Assembly: GCA_010279815.1 (NCBI GenBank)
Contig: QEOQ01000253.1
Location: 305,360-369,359, forward strand
Reading direction: 5' to 3'
Source: Brachionus plicatilis
Lineage: Eukaryota; Rotifera; Eurotatoria; Ploima; Brachionidae
Length of the DNA stretch: 64,000 nucleotides
Of this stretch, positions 1-13,311 are shown piece by piece. Below the pieces are notes generated by a model that worked only from the letters and a program-made list of their open reading frames with translations, ran no database searches and was not told where the DNA came from. How positions within the stretch are numbered: the first letter of the stretch is position 1; every line of letters starts with the position of its first letter. The translations under genes and the position numbers were made by a program.

Positions 1-786
1 AAATTAATCGCCAATCAGATTTGACATTCAATTTATTTTTTAATTGGTTTGACAATTTTACGATGACTATTTTGTTTTTTTTTCCTATGACAATTTTTTA
101 TGACAATTTTGCACTGCACTGATACTGACAATTTTGACCCTAACCGGGTGAATTACTCAGGATCAGGACTGGGTTTAGGTCATTTAAAATCTCAAAAATA
201 CGTAGCAGACTAACGATGAATAGAAATGTTCTCTCCAGACTAAAATATGTTCGGAAGTTATCTTTTTTCAATTTAAAGACCAAATGAAAAAATTTAATTA
301 GTTTAAAGTTCAAGAAATCTAAAACTTAAGTGCTATCTGAATTTCTAATTTTTGACTTGAAATTCGTAAACTATGTCTTTGAAAGCCTGAATTTCATTTA
401 TTTGGGAATCTCAAAAAAGTTTATACCTAGGGGTCTAAAAACAACTAACCCTTTAAAAAATTTGAAGTTCTTTCAGGCCCATGTTTTCATTGATAAAAGT
501 GAAATATTTTTTAAAATTATTCTGAGAGAGTACAAAATTTTCTTCAATGTGCTGTATTAAAACCTATAAATTTTACCAAATTTTTAAATAAAGAAAAAAA
601 ACAATTTGTGTATCTTAAGTGATCCCTGGAGCCACATACAATTCAAGTAAAAAAGACGAATTGGCGTTTTCGGCTTTTTTTCCCAATAAAAAAAATTGAC
701 ATAAATAAATAAAGATATACACTAAATTGCAGAAAATTTTATGCTCTTCCATATTCTAATGAATTAAAACGTTTGGTTCTATTTTA
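1..786. other. Intergenic DNA, no gene seen
   Basis: No credible coding signal; the open frames here are low-complexity AT translations. The first 150 bases hold four scattered copies of a TGACAATTTT motif, probably remnants of a decayed repeat. Bases 150-180 are locally less AT-rich but match nothing I recognise. Confidence 0.5.
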
Positions 787-1955
787 CCAGTAAAATATTT
801 AATATTTAATATTCAAATATAATATTTATGTGGTTTAATTTTTTGTGTTTGAATTACAAAATGTATCCAATGTTGAATTAACATTGAAAAAGTGCGATGT
901 TTCAAATATTTTTTTCAGTTTCAAATAAAATAATAATTTTAAGTTAATATTGCAGACATTTTCATATCAGAAATTATAAACTCTTTAGTGAAATAGAATG
1001 AGTTTAATTTTTATTTAGAAATTTTAAAAAAATATTGAAAATTCTTTTTTTAACTTTTAAATTATTTATTTATTTGTTTATCTGTATCTTTGCTAACCTT
1101 TAAAATAAAATATATGATAAGATAAAAATAGAATAATAATATGATAATAAGATAAAATAAAATGGAAAAAAAGATAAATAATTAATTTAGATTTAAATTA
1201 ATATTCAATCGTTGAAAAACTCGATCTAGTCGGTTTGGTGAACAGTAGTGCACATATTTTGTGATCATTTTTTGTTCACGAAAAGGTGATCCAAAATAGA
1301 ATTAGGTGATCAAATCTCAAATTAGGTGAAAAAATTTTAGACTATGAGAATTAATTGAATTATAGCTATTTAATAGAATGCCTAATTATCGATACTGATA
1401 TAAAAATAAACAATTGAAGTTGATAATTTTTTTGTTTTTTTTTTTAATTTGAAGGAGCTTTAAAAATAGCATTCGCTCTGATCTAGTTGACCTGGTATTA
1501 ACCTTTCAACAATCCAAAATACCCAAATGCCCTCTCTAATTAAATCTGGGAACAAGAATTGTTCCATAAAAAGATGAACCATAGTTCACCTAACCGGCCC
1601 GAAAACCCTTGTTTTTTTCTTTAAAAATTTTTCCTTAAGTGATAAATGAAGTTCGTTTGATGCATATTAACAAATACTTAATTTATAAAAAATGGAAAAC
1701 AGAACGTAGATAGTTTTTTAAACTACAAATATTATCTTAGATATCATCATAGCACAAGCCCAAAGTAAAAATTTTATAAAAAACAAGTTTTTTAATGCTT
1801 GCAATATTAGCTTAAAATTATTTTAAATTTGAAATTGAAAAAATTATTTGAAACATCGCATTATTTGAATGTTATTTCAACATTGGATACATTTTGTAAT
1901 TCAAACACAAAAAATTAAACCATGTCTTATATATTATAATATCTTGTTTTACCAG
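787..1955. mobile_element. Foldback element with ~125-bp terminal inverted repeats
   Basis: The left arm (about 831-954) and right arm (about 1802-1924) are reverse complements over roughly 125 bp, with close to 90% identity by eye. A weaker match extends outward to ACCAGTAAAA near 787 and TTTTACCAGT near 1955. The interior has no long open frame, so this looks like a non-autonomous DNA transposon. Superfamily is not clear because I could not define a target-site duplication. The centre (about 1205-1615) appears to contain a second, weaker inverted pair. Confidence 0.75.
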
Positions 1956-2061
1956 TATATGAGTCATTTTAGAAAAAATTCACACCTTCAAATTGACTGC
2001 TTTGCAATTCATTTAAACCCTAAAAAATAAAAATTTTTTTAATTATTTATTTATAAAAAAT

Positions 2062-5000
2062 TTATGGTATATGCTGCATGAGCGGTTTACTCGAAGGCTG
2101 CACTAAAAAAGGAAAAACAATTAGAGTTATGAAATAAGATAAAAGAATAAAGCTTGCGTAAAAGCAAAAAAATATTCTGTCCAAAATAAGAGCTGCTAAT
2201 GCATATTCATATGCAAAATAATTTGATAAAATCTCGGAATTCATCTCAATTCTCTTTCCAATCTGGTATTCATTTTTTTCAATTAATTCAAAATTTTTTG
2301 AACAGCCCGGATTTTCATTATAATTTGAGTATTTATAATTTTTGTTTAACTCTAGGTCTTTGAGGTCATCTATTTCACTTTTAATCCATATTTCATCAGT
2401 ATCGAGATTATTCCTGTCAAAATGAGAGTAACAATGCAAACTTCTCAGCTCTTTATTGTCTTCTATTGGGTTCTTAAATTTTACCATTTTTTTCAACAAA
2501 TCTCTCGCTTGTCTTTTAATTCCCAAAAATTTACCAAAACCCTTAAAGAAAATCTGCCTCATAAATTTTGGCATACGATTTTCTTGGGTGAACTGATGTT
2601 TGGTTTTTTCATTTAAATTTGTGACAACAACTGCCATTATCACACTCACAGATGTAAAACTCATCACTATAGTCAGATAGACACTAATGATTGGAACAGT
2701 TTCGGAAGTAGTAGGAACTTTTTCAGCGACCATGAGCATAAATACGCTGTAAGCAACAAAGCAAGTTAAACCCAGGGTTACTTTTTCGCCAGATGCACAA
2801 GGCAGCCTTAATGTTAAATGTTATATTCGAGCTATTAATAATTGACTAAAAGCTACCAAAAAGTCAGACATGTTAAAATAGACAGCATAGCACATGGCAA
2901 TATTACATTAAATACATAGTACAAATATCTTCGCTTTATATGAATTAAATAAATTAGTTCCGGATATATTCCATTTGAGTGATTTCTTAGTTAAAAAAAT
3001 TTAAAAATACTATTTTGATTTAGAAAGACATTACTTTTCTCTTCTTAGAAAATTTACATTCAACAAAATCCAACCAGAATTGTCAAGATAGCCAGATAAG
3101 TCGATATTAGATGCCAAATTTGAATCAACAATCACATTCTTGTCATCAAATGGAGTAAAGTTTACTGCTGATAAATCATAAAGCCAACTTGCAAACCTAA
3201 AAATGGATTTTTTTTAAATTAGAAAAAAATCTTAAGTCAACAAAACTATTAGAAGTATTAAATTATTTTTGTTTTTAAAGCATCATATATTTCGGATACA
3301 AAATGTCAACAAATAATTAAATTTTGAAAAAATCAACGAAATGGTAAGCAGACCTAACAAAGAAAGCTATGATCAAGAATTTTTTTGATAATAATTTTCC
3401 AAAAAATATAATAAGAAAAAATAAAGACATGACTATTTTTTAGAAAAAAACATATTTTAAAATTCTGAAAAAAGAGAATAGCCTCGTGTAATCTTGTTAA
3501 TGATGAAATTAAGCATTAAAAATATTTTGATCTTATTTTAAATTTTAAATTTGATCACAAATTTTACTTTGCTCATTAAAATTGAATATAAATAAACAAT
3601 TAATTTTTGAAAACACTTTAATTAACATTTGACAACTAATTAAATACAAATTAACTTTTATAACTATATATAGACTTATATAAAGACTCGAAAAACAAAA
3701 TCATAAAAAAAATCATGAAATCAGCAAAATGAAGTTAATGATCAAATTTTCATGATCAAAAATTATCTTATTAAAAAAATATTTTTACAGCATTTTTAAT
3801 TAAAAAATTAAATATAGAGACAAATTTCTATGGGCAACAAGCCATGTTAAACCAAATCCAAGTATTGTGCATAATTCATTTATTTTTTGCATAGATTTGC
3901 ACAGTGTTTGTCGACCGGTTAAACGAAACCGGTTTTGATCCGATTTAAATCTAAGACTGTTTAGTAAATAAAAATTCGTTCACAAATCGGTTTTAAAATC
4001 AACTTAATTTTTTTAATCTTAAATTCTAAAAATACAAATTACCTTTTTAAGTAAAAAATATTTTTTTCAAAATAATTTAACAATTAAAAATATAAAAATA
4101 TCTCTTTTAACTTAAAACAATGTTTTTATTATTTTCAAATTTAAATTTTAAAGAAATCAAGTTGATATTAAACTTAAGTTGTATTAACAAGTTTTATTTA
4201 ATGACCGATTTTGTTAACCAGTTTTTATTTTCTAGCTGGTTTTACATTCAAGGCTTTTTTTAAGCGGTTTTACTTTTTGAACAATTTTAAAATTTAGATT
4301 AGCATTGATAGTTTGCAAAAAAGAAAGTTTGCTTTTGCATTAAAAGTTTTATTAAAAATTACTTAAAAAAACCTTCTTAAATGATATTTTTGAGCATGAC
4401 AATTTAAACTTGATCATAAACGTCAATTTGCCGAATTAATATCAACGCACCCAGTTTAAAAAACAACTTTTTAAACAATAAATAATAAATATGAATATGT
4501 AAGATCAAGTAAATTAAAAATTAAAATAATATATAAATTTTAAACATTATGCATCATTAAATACCAAAATAGATCACCAAAATATATTTGAGGAAGAAGT
4601 TAATATTTATGCGAGCGAATTTTTTTGTTTAGTTATTAAGCTTAAAGATTTTACTTATTTTTCAATTGCGGACTTGTTCAGATATAAAATTTTGATCTTG
4701 AAATCAAAAATAAATTTAGATTACTTTTATTTAATTTGACTTGTTACTCTTTTTCTTTTCCAATAATCACTTTTCCTCAAGTTTTTAAAATTTTTTTTGA
4801 ATAATTAAAAAAATCAAAAAAATCAATTCATTTACAAAACAAAGTTATTCAAATTTTTTAGAAAATTGTTAATTAAATTTTTAATATGCTTTAAATTCAA
4901 AACTATTATAAAATTAAAAGTCAAGTTAATTTTTTAGCTTAGTCTGACAGAATTTGTTCTTACTTGATGTAGCATATTTGTTGATCAAAGGGAAAATAAG

Positions 5001-5517
5001 CAATGTCAACTTCGCAATTCGATCTTAATTTCATTGGAACGGGAAATTTTACCAAGCCGTTACTGCTGACCATGGCGTATGGTCCTGAAACGCTGCCTTG
5101 AGAATTATCTAAGCTAGCACAATTGTAAATATAAGTATCGGGTAGCCAGATGCGGCTAGTTGGCATTCTCAATGAAGTAATGCCCGAAAATTCACTAGCA
5201 TTCCATTTTAAAAACTCATCAAACCAATGCTTAATGAATAAATGGATTGTGAAAGAAAAAAAGTGACCTAAATTTACCTGCTCGATCCAAATATTGGTGA
5301 TAAGTGTTTGATCTTTTTCACTCAATTCAAGCACTTGGGTTAATTTTAGGCCAAAATTAACATTCAAAATTTGGTTATGATTGAGCACGGGCCGAACTGA
5401 TGGCTCATAATTGTTAAGCAATATTCTATAAAGCAAATGTTCGTCTGTAAAAATGGCATTATCTGCCATGCTGACTCCATTCAGATGATTTATTAACATT
5501 AAATAAATAAAAAGCAT
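2062..5517 (-). CDS. Nicotinic acetylcholine receptor-type subunit (Cys-loop channel)
   Basis: Plasma-membrane pentameric ligand-gated channel subunit, 513 aa from five exons: 5517-5278, 5229-4964, 3196-3035, 2985-2857, 2806-2062. Introns are 48, 1767, 49 and 50 nt; phases agree throughout. Seen: a hydrophobic signal peptide (about 1-18); the loop-A region WLPDTYIYN; a Cys-loop with Cys152 and Cys166 separated by 13 residues and containing FPFDQQ; Trp173, matching the conserved loop-B Trp; M1 about 243-265 (YVFNVILPC); and M2 preceded by SGEKVTLG. The glutamate of the GEK motif at the inner mouth is typical of cation-selective channels. A short M3-M4 loop (about 130 aa) and M4 close the protein. 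The vicinal Cys pair of alpha subunits is absent from loop C, so this is non-alpha by the standard criterion. Ligand and subunit class cannot be decided from sequence alone. Confidence 0.93.
3197..4963 (-). other. Large intron 2 of the receptor gene
   Basis: This 1767-nt intron is over thirty times longer than its neighbours. It starts with GTAAGAAC and ends with TTTTTAG on the minus strand. It holds AT-rich DNA. Around 3910-4260 there are several GGTTTT/AACCGG motifs in both orientations, which may be a decayed insertion. No coding exon was recognised inside it, and the receptor reading frame joins seamlessly across it. Confidence 0.8.
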
Positions 5518-8500
5518 TTATATAATGATTCTTCTAGAATAATTGATTGAAGTTGTATTTGAATAAAAACACACAAAAAAGATATTAAACAAATGAGTCG
5601 TTCAAATGAAAAAAATTAATTTAAAAGATCCTTAGGGTTGAAATGTTTTGAAAATTTAGCTCTAAAAATCTTGAATTTGGGTACAATCATTTTAACACAA
5701 AAGTCTAAAATGGAATATTTAAGTTCGACTGTATTCAGCATGGTTTATTTTCATATTTAAATTTATAATTTATTGACAGAAATCTACTGAGAATTTAATT
5801 AATTTAGCCATTAAAAAGCATTAAGATCGCTTTTGTTAATACTTTCTAAAGATAGGATCGTGAATATAGAAAACAAAAAAATTTTATTAATTTTCTCAAA
5901 AATAATCTACTAAAAAAGCTTTCCGTAGCTTATGGAATCATAGATCATGTTTTTTAAAAATTGCTTTAGATCAAAAATCTGCTTCCTCAAATATTATTTT
6001 TTGATATAAATCAGTTTATATTTATCCTCTAAATTAAATTCAAAATTTATTTTAAATATTATAAATGAAAATAAATTCTTAATACCTCTTTAAAATTAAA
6101 GGAAATAAAATTTTAGTTATTTAGTACACCATTTTCCGCGCTAGGCTTAGCTTTGTAGCTTCGTCTAATTCCAGCATCAATTAAAAAAGTTATTAAACCA
6201 AAGATTAATGTAATTTATTTTATTCGATAGACTAATTTGCAAACACAAGTAATTTTTTTATTTTTAAGAAATAAAATCAAAAAGTAACTTTGCTGCACAT
6301 GGTATTAAAAAATCAAAATTTCGATCGTTTGCTCAATTTTTTGGTTGAAAAATTTTTAACTGGATATCTTCTTACTTATTATAATATTCAAATAATATAA
6401 TATCTATAAAAGTAAAAAAACAAATATTTTCAAATTTTTTCTGCTTTGCAAAATAAGAGAAAAATTGAATTTTAATTTAATTATATTTTTGTCAATCAAT
6501 ACAAATTAAGATTCAATTATTTTTCATTTCAATTTATGACATTGATTTTATTAGATATTTCAAAAAATAAAAAAAAATTAAAAATTGAAAATTATGATTA
6601 TATTTTATTTTTGTCTAAAATTTTGAATTAATTAATCCTGTAGAAAAATTAAATTATTGACGACAAAATTTTCTTCTAAGCTTCCGATACTGATAATTAA
6701 ATTTTAATTGCAGATAATTACAAAAATAGCATAATTTTGAGCATAAGTTTTTTATCTTAAAACCAAAAATTTTCAATCACGATAAAATCTTCTCATGTAT
6801 TTAAAGTGATTTTTTAACAAAAACAATTTATAATTTTACTAATGGGAAATTTTATAATATTTATCATTATTAAAGATCTTCACTGAGTAGCAATCTAGAA
6901 AAATTAGTACTAATACTCATATGGATCTATGGAATGCTGAAAAATGGCTTAGAACGACTTTTTAGAAATCGTTGTAATTTTAAATCAGGTTATCAAGTTA
7001 TCTTCCATCTGCACCCATAAACTTTCCTTTTGGGAGCTCAAAACAAAGAGATCCATAGAAACCCAGTATTCTGATATTCACATAACATGCCAAAGTCACT
7101 TAAGTCACATTCTTACGTATGGAAGTGTAGATTTCTCATACAATACAGTGAAATGTCCCTTTTTGGTTGAAGCGGTTCTCAGTCAATATGTAAAATTGTC
7201 GGCATATTTCAGATGTTAGTCTCCTTCTTTTTGGTGCACAAAAACTCTGTCTTATAAGTTTTTACTTCCAGTCCAATTTATCTAATTTGATCTCAGTAGT
7301 TCGATCTTAGATTTTACGTAAAGTGATAGTATCCAACAAGTCCAAGTTCTTTAAACTTCGATTTTCAATTTAAATATGACCATTTCGTTTTCTAGATAAA
7401 TTATTCAATTAGACAATAATTTTATTTTTAATCTTTATAAATTTTAATCAAATTTAAATAATTACTGAAAAATATTTCAAAATTTTTGATTCATTCAATT
7501 CAACTTCAAGTGACTAAAGTACCATAAATAATTTTAATTTTTTTTTCAATTTAAGCATTTTCAATTTCTCAGATCGAAATTTTTTTTCCAATGGCTAGTT
7601 TGGGGGAAAATTAGCTGAGCAAAAATTTATTCAAAAAAATTTCTAAACTTAATTTTTAACTATTGAGCCATTTGAAAAAGTCTGCTAATAAATCCCAATT
7701 AAAACTAATTAGAAAATCATGAAACAAATTCAGGAATTGAATTTATAACATTTTGAATATCGTGCTACACAAGACAAAAAATTAATTAAATCTAGTACTA
7801 AATTAATCATTGTTGTATTTTCAGTCTATTTTTATGCGCTAAAATAAAAGCCATGTCTCTAATTTTTATTAATAAACATTTGTTTTTCTAGAGGCAGCTT
7901 TAGTTGAGATTCATTTTAGCAATTTTTAATTATGGTATACCTTTTCGAAAATATTATCTCTTCTTCCTTACTTCAAAATTTCAAAATATAAATTAAAAAA
8001 TCCCAAAATCATTCTAAAACTCTAAAATATTCCATCAATTTTATTGATTTAAGAATTCGGAATAGAGATGACAAGACAGAAATGACAGGTGGAAGAATTT
8101 TAATTTTAGTTTTAAAAAAAATTTCTTCCAGCAATTTTGCATAATCTTTCCAAACCAATAGAGGGCTTAGCATTATAGTTGACAAAATGCATCAAAATAT
8201 TACAGAAATATTTGTTTCGATTAGCATTATTTCATAGAAAATATATTTCAATCCAATAGAGCTATAAAACATGAAAAATCGATAAAATTCTTTTATGGGC
8301 CCAAAAATAAAAGACAAAAATGGATAAATTCGTTCATATTTTATTTTTTTTCTCTCATGAAACTAAAGTGACGAGGAAGAAAAAATCAATAAACCAATTA
8401 AAATGTGAACAGGAATTTTAAGCATAGAAGGTTCTCTAAAAGAAAAAATTTTAGTTGATTTATTTTTTTTAAATTTCACAAAATAAATAAATGGAATTTT

Positions 8501-11500
8501 TGCTGCAATCAGGAAAGACGATGTTTGATGTAGTCTTGACGCAAATGAGGAACACTAGGCGACAAAAAAACAACTTTGTTATTTTTGTCCCTTTGCCTAG
8601 CCAACATCCAAGGTATTTATTTTATTCATTGAAGATCACAATCGGATGATGCTTATCTTTAATTCAAGGTATTAGACTCCTTGTTATTCAATTTTTTCAG
8701 CTGGAGAAAACAGTTTTTTTTTATTTTTTAATCCGATACTTTTACATAATTAAAAAAAAATCGATTTTTTAACTTTTATTATAATTTTGCGTGTTTCATG
8801 TTTAGATTTTTCCATTTTAGGTGCTTGACAATGAATCGGCACGAAAATTCGAAACAAAATGAATGAGAGAATTATTTCAGAAATTATTTTCTTAATTTTC
8901 TAGTAAATCGATACGACCAGATGGAATGCAGGAATGGCAATGATAACCAAACAACTTTGTCACCTCGTGTATGCCTTAAATGATAAACTGCCTGCAGGTT
9001 TCACAGACTTCGAGCATTTTAAAAAAAATCTTATGAAAACGATATGATTGTTCGTTGTCTTCGAAACCTGCATTTGGTTTATCTTTCTCAGCCATGAGTC
9101 TCAATAGCGATTTTGATTTTTTATATAATAAATTTTTTATTTTAAATTTGATTTTTTACTAAATTTAAATCCTTTAAGAGTCCTCAATAACATAGTTCTC
9201 GCCCCCTTTGATTGTTGACTTGGATCTATGACATGTCATATTTCATTATCCATCTCATAGCAGAGAAAAAAATTAAATATTAATTTGCTAAAATTTTTAG
9301 TAAGACAGTTTTTAGTAATTTGTAGTCGGCTTTAAAATGTTTTTTTTAACAAAAATTCCTCTTTTCATCACTAAAATAAATTTATTTTATGCTGCATAAA
9401 TTTTTTTATAAAAATATTTTTTTTATTTAAAAAACTCTTCGCATAAAAGTCAAAGTCCCTAAAATAAGACCAAATCTTGGCTTTTAAATTTTTTTTAAAG
9501 GCAAAAATATCATTCATCAGTCATGATCACGGCCAAAAAATATTCAAAAATATGGCAGAATTTTTTCATCTGATTCTAGGGAGAGTGAAGTTGATAGCAA
9601 TTTTTTTTAAATAAAATATTAATAACTTTTTCAAAATTAATACTGATATAAAATTTTTTTTTTAACAATAATTAACAACGTCAAGGGCGTCTTCGTGCGG
9701 CACTACTTAGAGACTTTTCTAGAGCTAGATAAAAATAAAATTTTTTTTAGAAAGAATATCTAATTTTTATTGCAGTCGAAAAGTATTATTACATTAAAAA
9801 AGTTTTTTAATCTAAATAAATTTTTTTAATAAAAATTAAATATTTTTTGAAAAGGTTAAGATATTTATAATCTGTCAAAATTTTGGGAAAAAATCTAAAG
9901 AGAATTAGTCCTAAGTTGAGAAACTAAAAAACGCTTGGTAATTTAATTTAAATTGATTTAATTTTTTTTCAATTTATTGATTAATTCTAATATAAATATT
10001 TTTATTTATATTTATTTATCATCTTTTTAATTTTTGAGTTTTTTTTCTACGAAGTTTACAATTTTTTTTAAGAAAAATTTGGTCGAACTGAGACTTGTAT
10101 TGTACAATTTAAACCATTTCACTAAGCCGTTTCTTTTAAGTTTCATACAAAATATTAAATTAATATTTTTTTGAAAAATAAACAGGGATCGATGTTGCAA
10201 GTTTAAAAAAAGAATAGTCTTTAATGCACGAAATAAGTCATTTGAATCATTGATTTATACTTTATTTTGAGTTTTAAAAATCAAAAAACAAAATCGAACG
10301 TACTAACCAACAAATATTGAACTTGTTTACTAAATATTTACTAATTTTTTACTAAATATTGTTTAGTAAAAAATTTCAAGAAAATCTGTTGTTTGTTCCG
10401 AAAATATAAAAAAGTTCTTTTAGGATATTTCAATTTAAATAAAAAACCAGAAAAGCTATCAAATTATTTAATTTTTTAAAAAGAGATATTTTGAATTTTA
10501 TTATCCTGTTTTTTTTTAATAAAACCAGTTATTTTTTGGGTTTTTTTACTTAAAGTTTTATTGAAAAATGTTAAATAGAAAAAAAATTTTGCCGATTGTA
10601 AACAATTCATAAAATCCAAAAAAATAAACGATTCTAGTAGTTTTTTAAGAGTAGAAATTAGGGAAGTTAAAAAAATCAAATATTGATTAAGATTTTCAGA
10701 AACTGCACTAAAAAAGTTTGTTTTATGGCTGCAAAATAAATATTGGAAATTTGAAAAGAATTCATTTGTTCATGAAAACGAAGTATTTTAAACCATTATC
10801 TAATGAAATGCAAAATTTTAAAATTAAGATTTTAAAAAAAGGTATTTTTTATAAATTTTATAATATTAAATGACTAAACCTTATTATTTTGTTTAATCTT
10901 TAACAGAAAAAAAATTATATAAATTAAAAAATCATTAAAAGCGTTATAATTCGGATAAGTCAATGTGGACTTTAAATTTGGAAGAATCAATAAAGATAAA
11001 TTATAAAAAAAAAAAATTTTTATTTCAGATATTAAACATTTAAATGTTGAATTGAAAAAAAGAAATTCAAATAGCTTATTTTATCATTTTTGTTGAGATT
11101 TTAATTAATTAAGTTTTGATATCGACTAATGTATCTTGGATGTCGCTTGCAGTGAAAATTCATTTTTTTTGATCTACAATAGCAGCATCTTCATGGTCAT
11201 CATCTAGTCCTGAACACCCATTTTGTTTACTTTTTAAAAATTTTTTTATAATTATAAATTATTATCTCTTAAATTTTTACTGATTCATTGTTGAGTAATA
11301 AAATTTGTAAATTATTTTATAGCTTTTCATCAAGACTCGAAATTATTTTAACTTGTTTTACCTTGTGCTAAAATCACGATTTATGAAATGAACTTATATT
11401 TTAAATTAATTAATTTTTGAAAATTATTATTATTGAAAACAAAATACGTTCACTCTTTCTTTGTTTAGTGATAACGCAAAATTCTTCTAAAATTTATTTT

Positions 11501-12618
11501 ATCTTTTCCAACTCTATAAAAGTATTAAAAGTATTTCTAAGCTTGCAAATAAAATGAATGTTCAAGTAGTTTAGACAAATAGTAGCCAAGTCTAAATTAT
11601 TTAGAAATTTAAAAAATTTTCAACAACATTAGAACTAGTTTTATGATTAAAAAGTATAATAAAAGGAAAATACGCAACTTTTAAATACTTAATTGCTTAA
11701 ATATAAATTAAAAATGGCTTTTTAAAATTTCAATCTTTTCAACGATTAATTTTTTTAAAAATTAATTTTACTATGAAGGTCGGTTAATTTAAAAATTTTG
11801 AACTTTAAAATTGAATTGATTAAAAATTTAAAATAAACTTTAAAGTATTCAAAAAATAATTCTACTTATTAAAAGGATTTAACTTTTAAATTTTAATTAA
11901 TAACTTATTTTTTGATCAAAAGCTTTGTTTTATCAAGTTTAAAGACATGCGCAGTAAAACATATAAAATCAACAGATGACTCAACTTTAAATCGATAATA
12001 AAAATTTGACAGATAAGAAAATTTCGAATTTGAAAGTTTGTATGCAAGTAAAATTTGCTGAATAATGAAAAAGCAACTAAATTACACTTTGAAAAATGAC
12101 TATACTGACCTAATAAAATTATTTGGCCACTTAGAAATCAGCCCCGGGCTTCTTTTATCCATATTTGTTTTTTAAAAACACTTAAATCATTTGAAACAAG
12201 AAGACTCGCTAAAGAAAAAAATTATTTATTCGGTTGAAAAAATTTGTATTTTTAAAGTAGCATTTTTAAAATGTGATAAATCAAACACGACATAGAAAAG
12301 TCATAGAATTTTGATATCATATTGGCGTATGGATGCTTTCAAGTTTACAAAACCTTTTAAAATTAAAATATCCAAAGTTAATTTTTTATTTCTATTCACC
12401 TTGATATCATTCTATTTTAGCAGCACTAAAAATAATCTTTAGCTAAGCTATAATTACGCCTTTGAAGAAAGATTTAAAAGTTGTTTAACAAACAGATACT
12501 TTTTGGTTTATCTTTAAAAAAAAGAGTATAAATTTGGAGAAATATTTCATTTTTTTTCACAATTTTTTTATGTGAATCTGAATTTTTTTCATTTTTAGAA
12601 AGGTAAATTATTTTAAAA
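5518..12618. other. 7.1-kb intergenic region
   Basis: No gene is supported. Stretches 6890-7320 and 8510-9110 are visibly less AT-rich than their surroundings and may be decayed transposon sequence, but every frame is stop-ridden. A 46-base near-perfect hairpin lies at 8555-8600 and a shorter imperfect inverted pair at about 8983-9085. Minus strand 11222-11162 reads open for about 20 acidic codons, too short to call. The motif CAGTCATGATCACGG near 9518 recurs near 40735. Confidence 0.5.
8555..8600. repeat. Hairpin-forming inverted repeat
   Basis: CTAGGC pairs with GCCTAG, then GACAAAAA with TTTTTGTC, then AACAA with TTGTT. This gives about 19 base pairs around a tiny loop, with a few unpaired bases in the right arm. 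Either a small foldback relic or a structured RNA; no context chooses between them. Confidence 0.5.
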
Positions 12619-13311
12619 ATGTCACATCATGATCATGATGCAATGAGTTCGACAATGAATCCCCATGTCGATCACACCACATCAATGGACCATTCCGGGC
12701 ATGATCATTCTGGTCACCAAATGATGGTTATTTTTAAAATATTTTAAATTGATAATTTAATAATTTTTCTTGATCAGATGATAATGCATTCTGGCCTCAA
12801 AGAAATTATTGTATTTCCTGGTTGGAAAACAAACAATTTGATAGGTTTTTTTAATTAAAGAAAAAAATTTTGCATTAAATAAATAATTTTCTTCAGAACT
12901 TTTGGTATCATGTATTGCTTTAATGATTATTGCCATATTATACGAAGCCTTAAAATTGTTCCGAGACAGAATAACTGCAAGTAAGCTGGTCAAGCGACAC
13001 AAAGTTGAAATGGAATCGTCTACCAGCAAGACTCAATGCTCGACTAAACAACAATCATATAAAGAGTAAAATTGGTTATATTATTAATTAATAATGTTAA
13101 TTTTAATAATTTTAGGAAATTATTGAGCACAGAGCATTTCATTCAAACAATTCTTCATGTTATTCAATTTACTATAAGCTATTTTATAATGCTGGCATTC
13201 ATGACTTATAATTATTGGCTTTGCTTAAGTATTTTGATTGGCATCGGAATTGGTTTTTTCTTTTTTGGCGTTAGACGTACTAAAATAGATCTTAACGAAG
13301 ATTGTCATTAA
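12619..13311 (+). CDS. SLC31A1: High-affinity copper transporter, CTR/SLC31 family
   Basis: Imports Cu(I) across the plasma or endolysosomal membrane as a trimer. Four exons (12619-12726, 12778-12844, 12897-13065, 13116-13311) with introns of 51, 52 and 50 nt give 179 aa. The first 40 residues are rich in His and Met (HHDHD, HSGHDHSGH, then a MMMIM cluster), as expected of the extracellular copper-gathering domain. TM1 includes IALMIIAILYEALK. TM2 carries the diagnostic MxxxM copper motif within FIMLAFMTYN. TM3 carries the glycine packing motif in IGIGIGFFFFG. The C-terminal tail ends in DCH; a Cys or His there is typical of the family's copper hand-off site. Size fits CTR1 or CTR2, and the Met-rich ectodomain slightly favours CTR1-like function. 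Confidence 0.92.
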
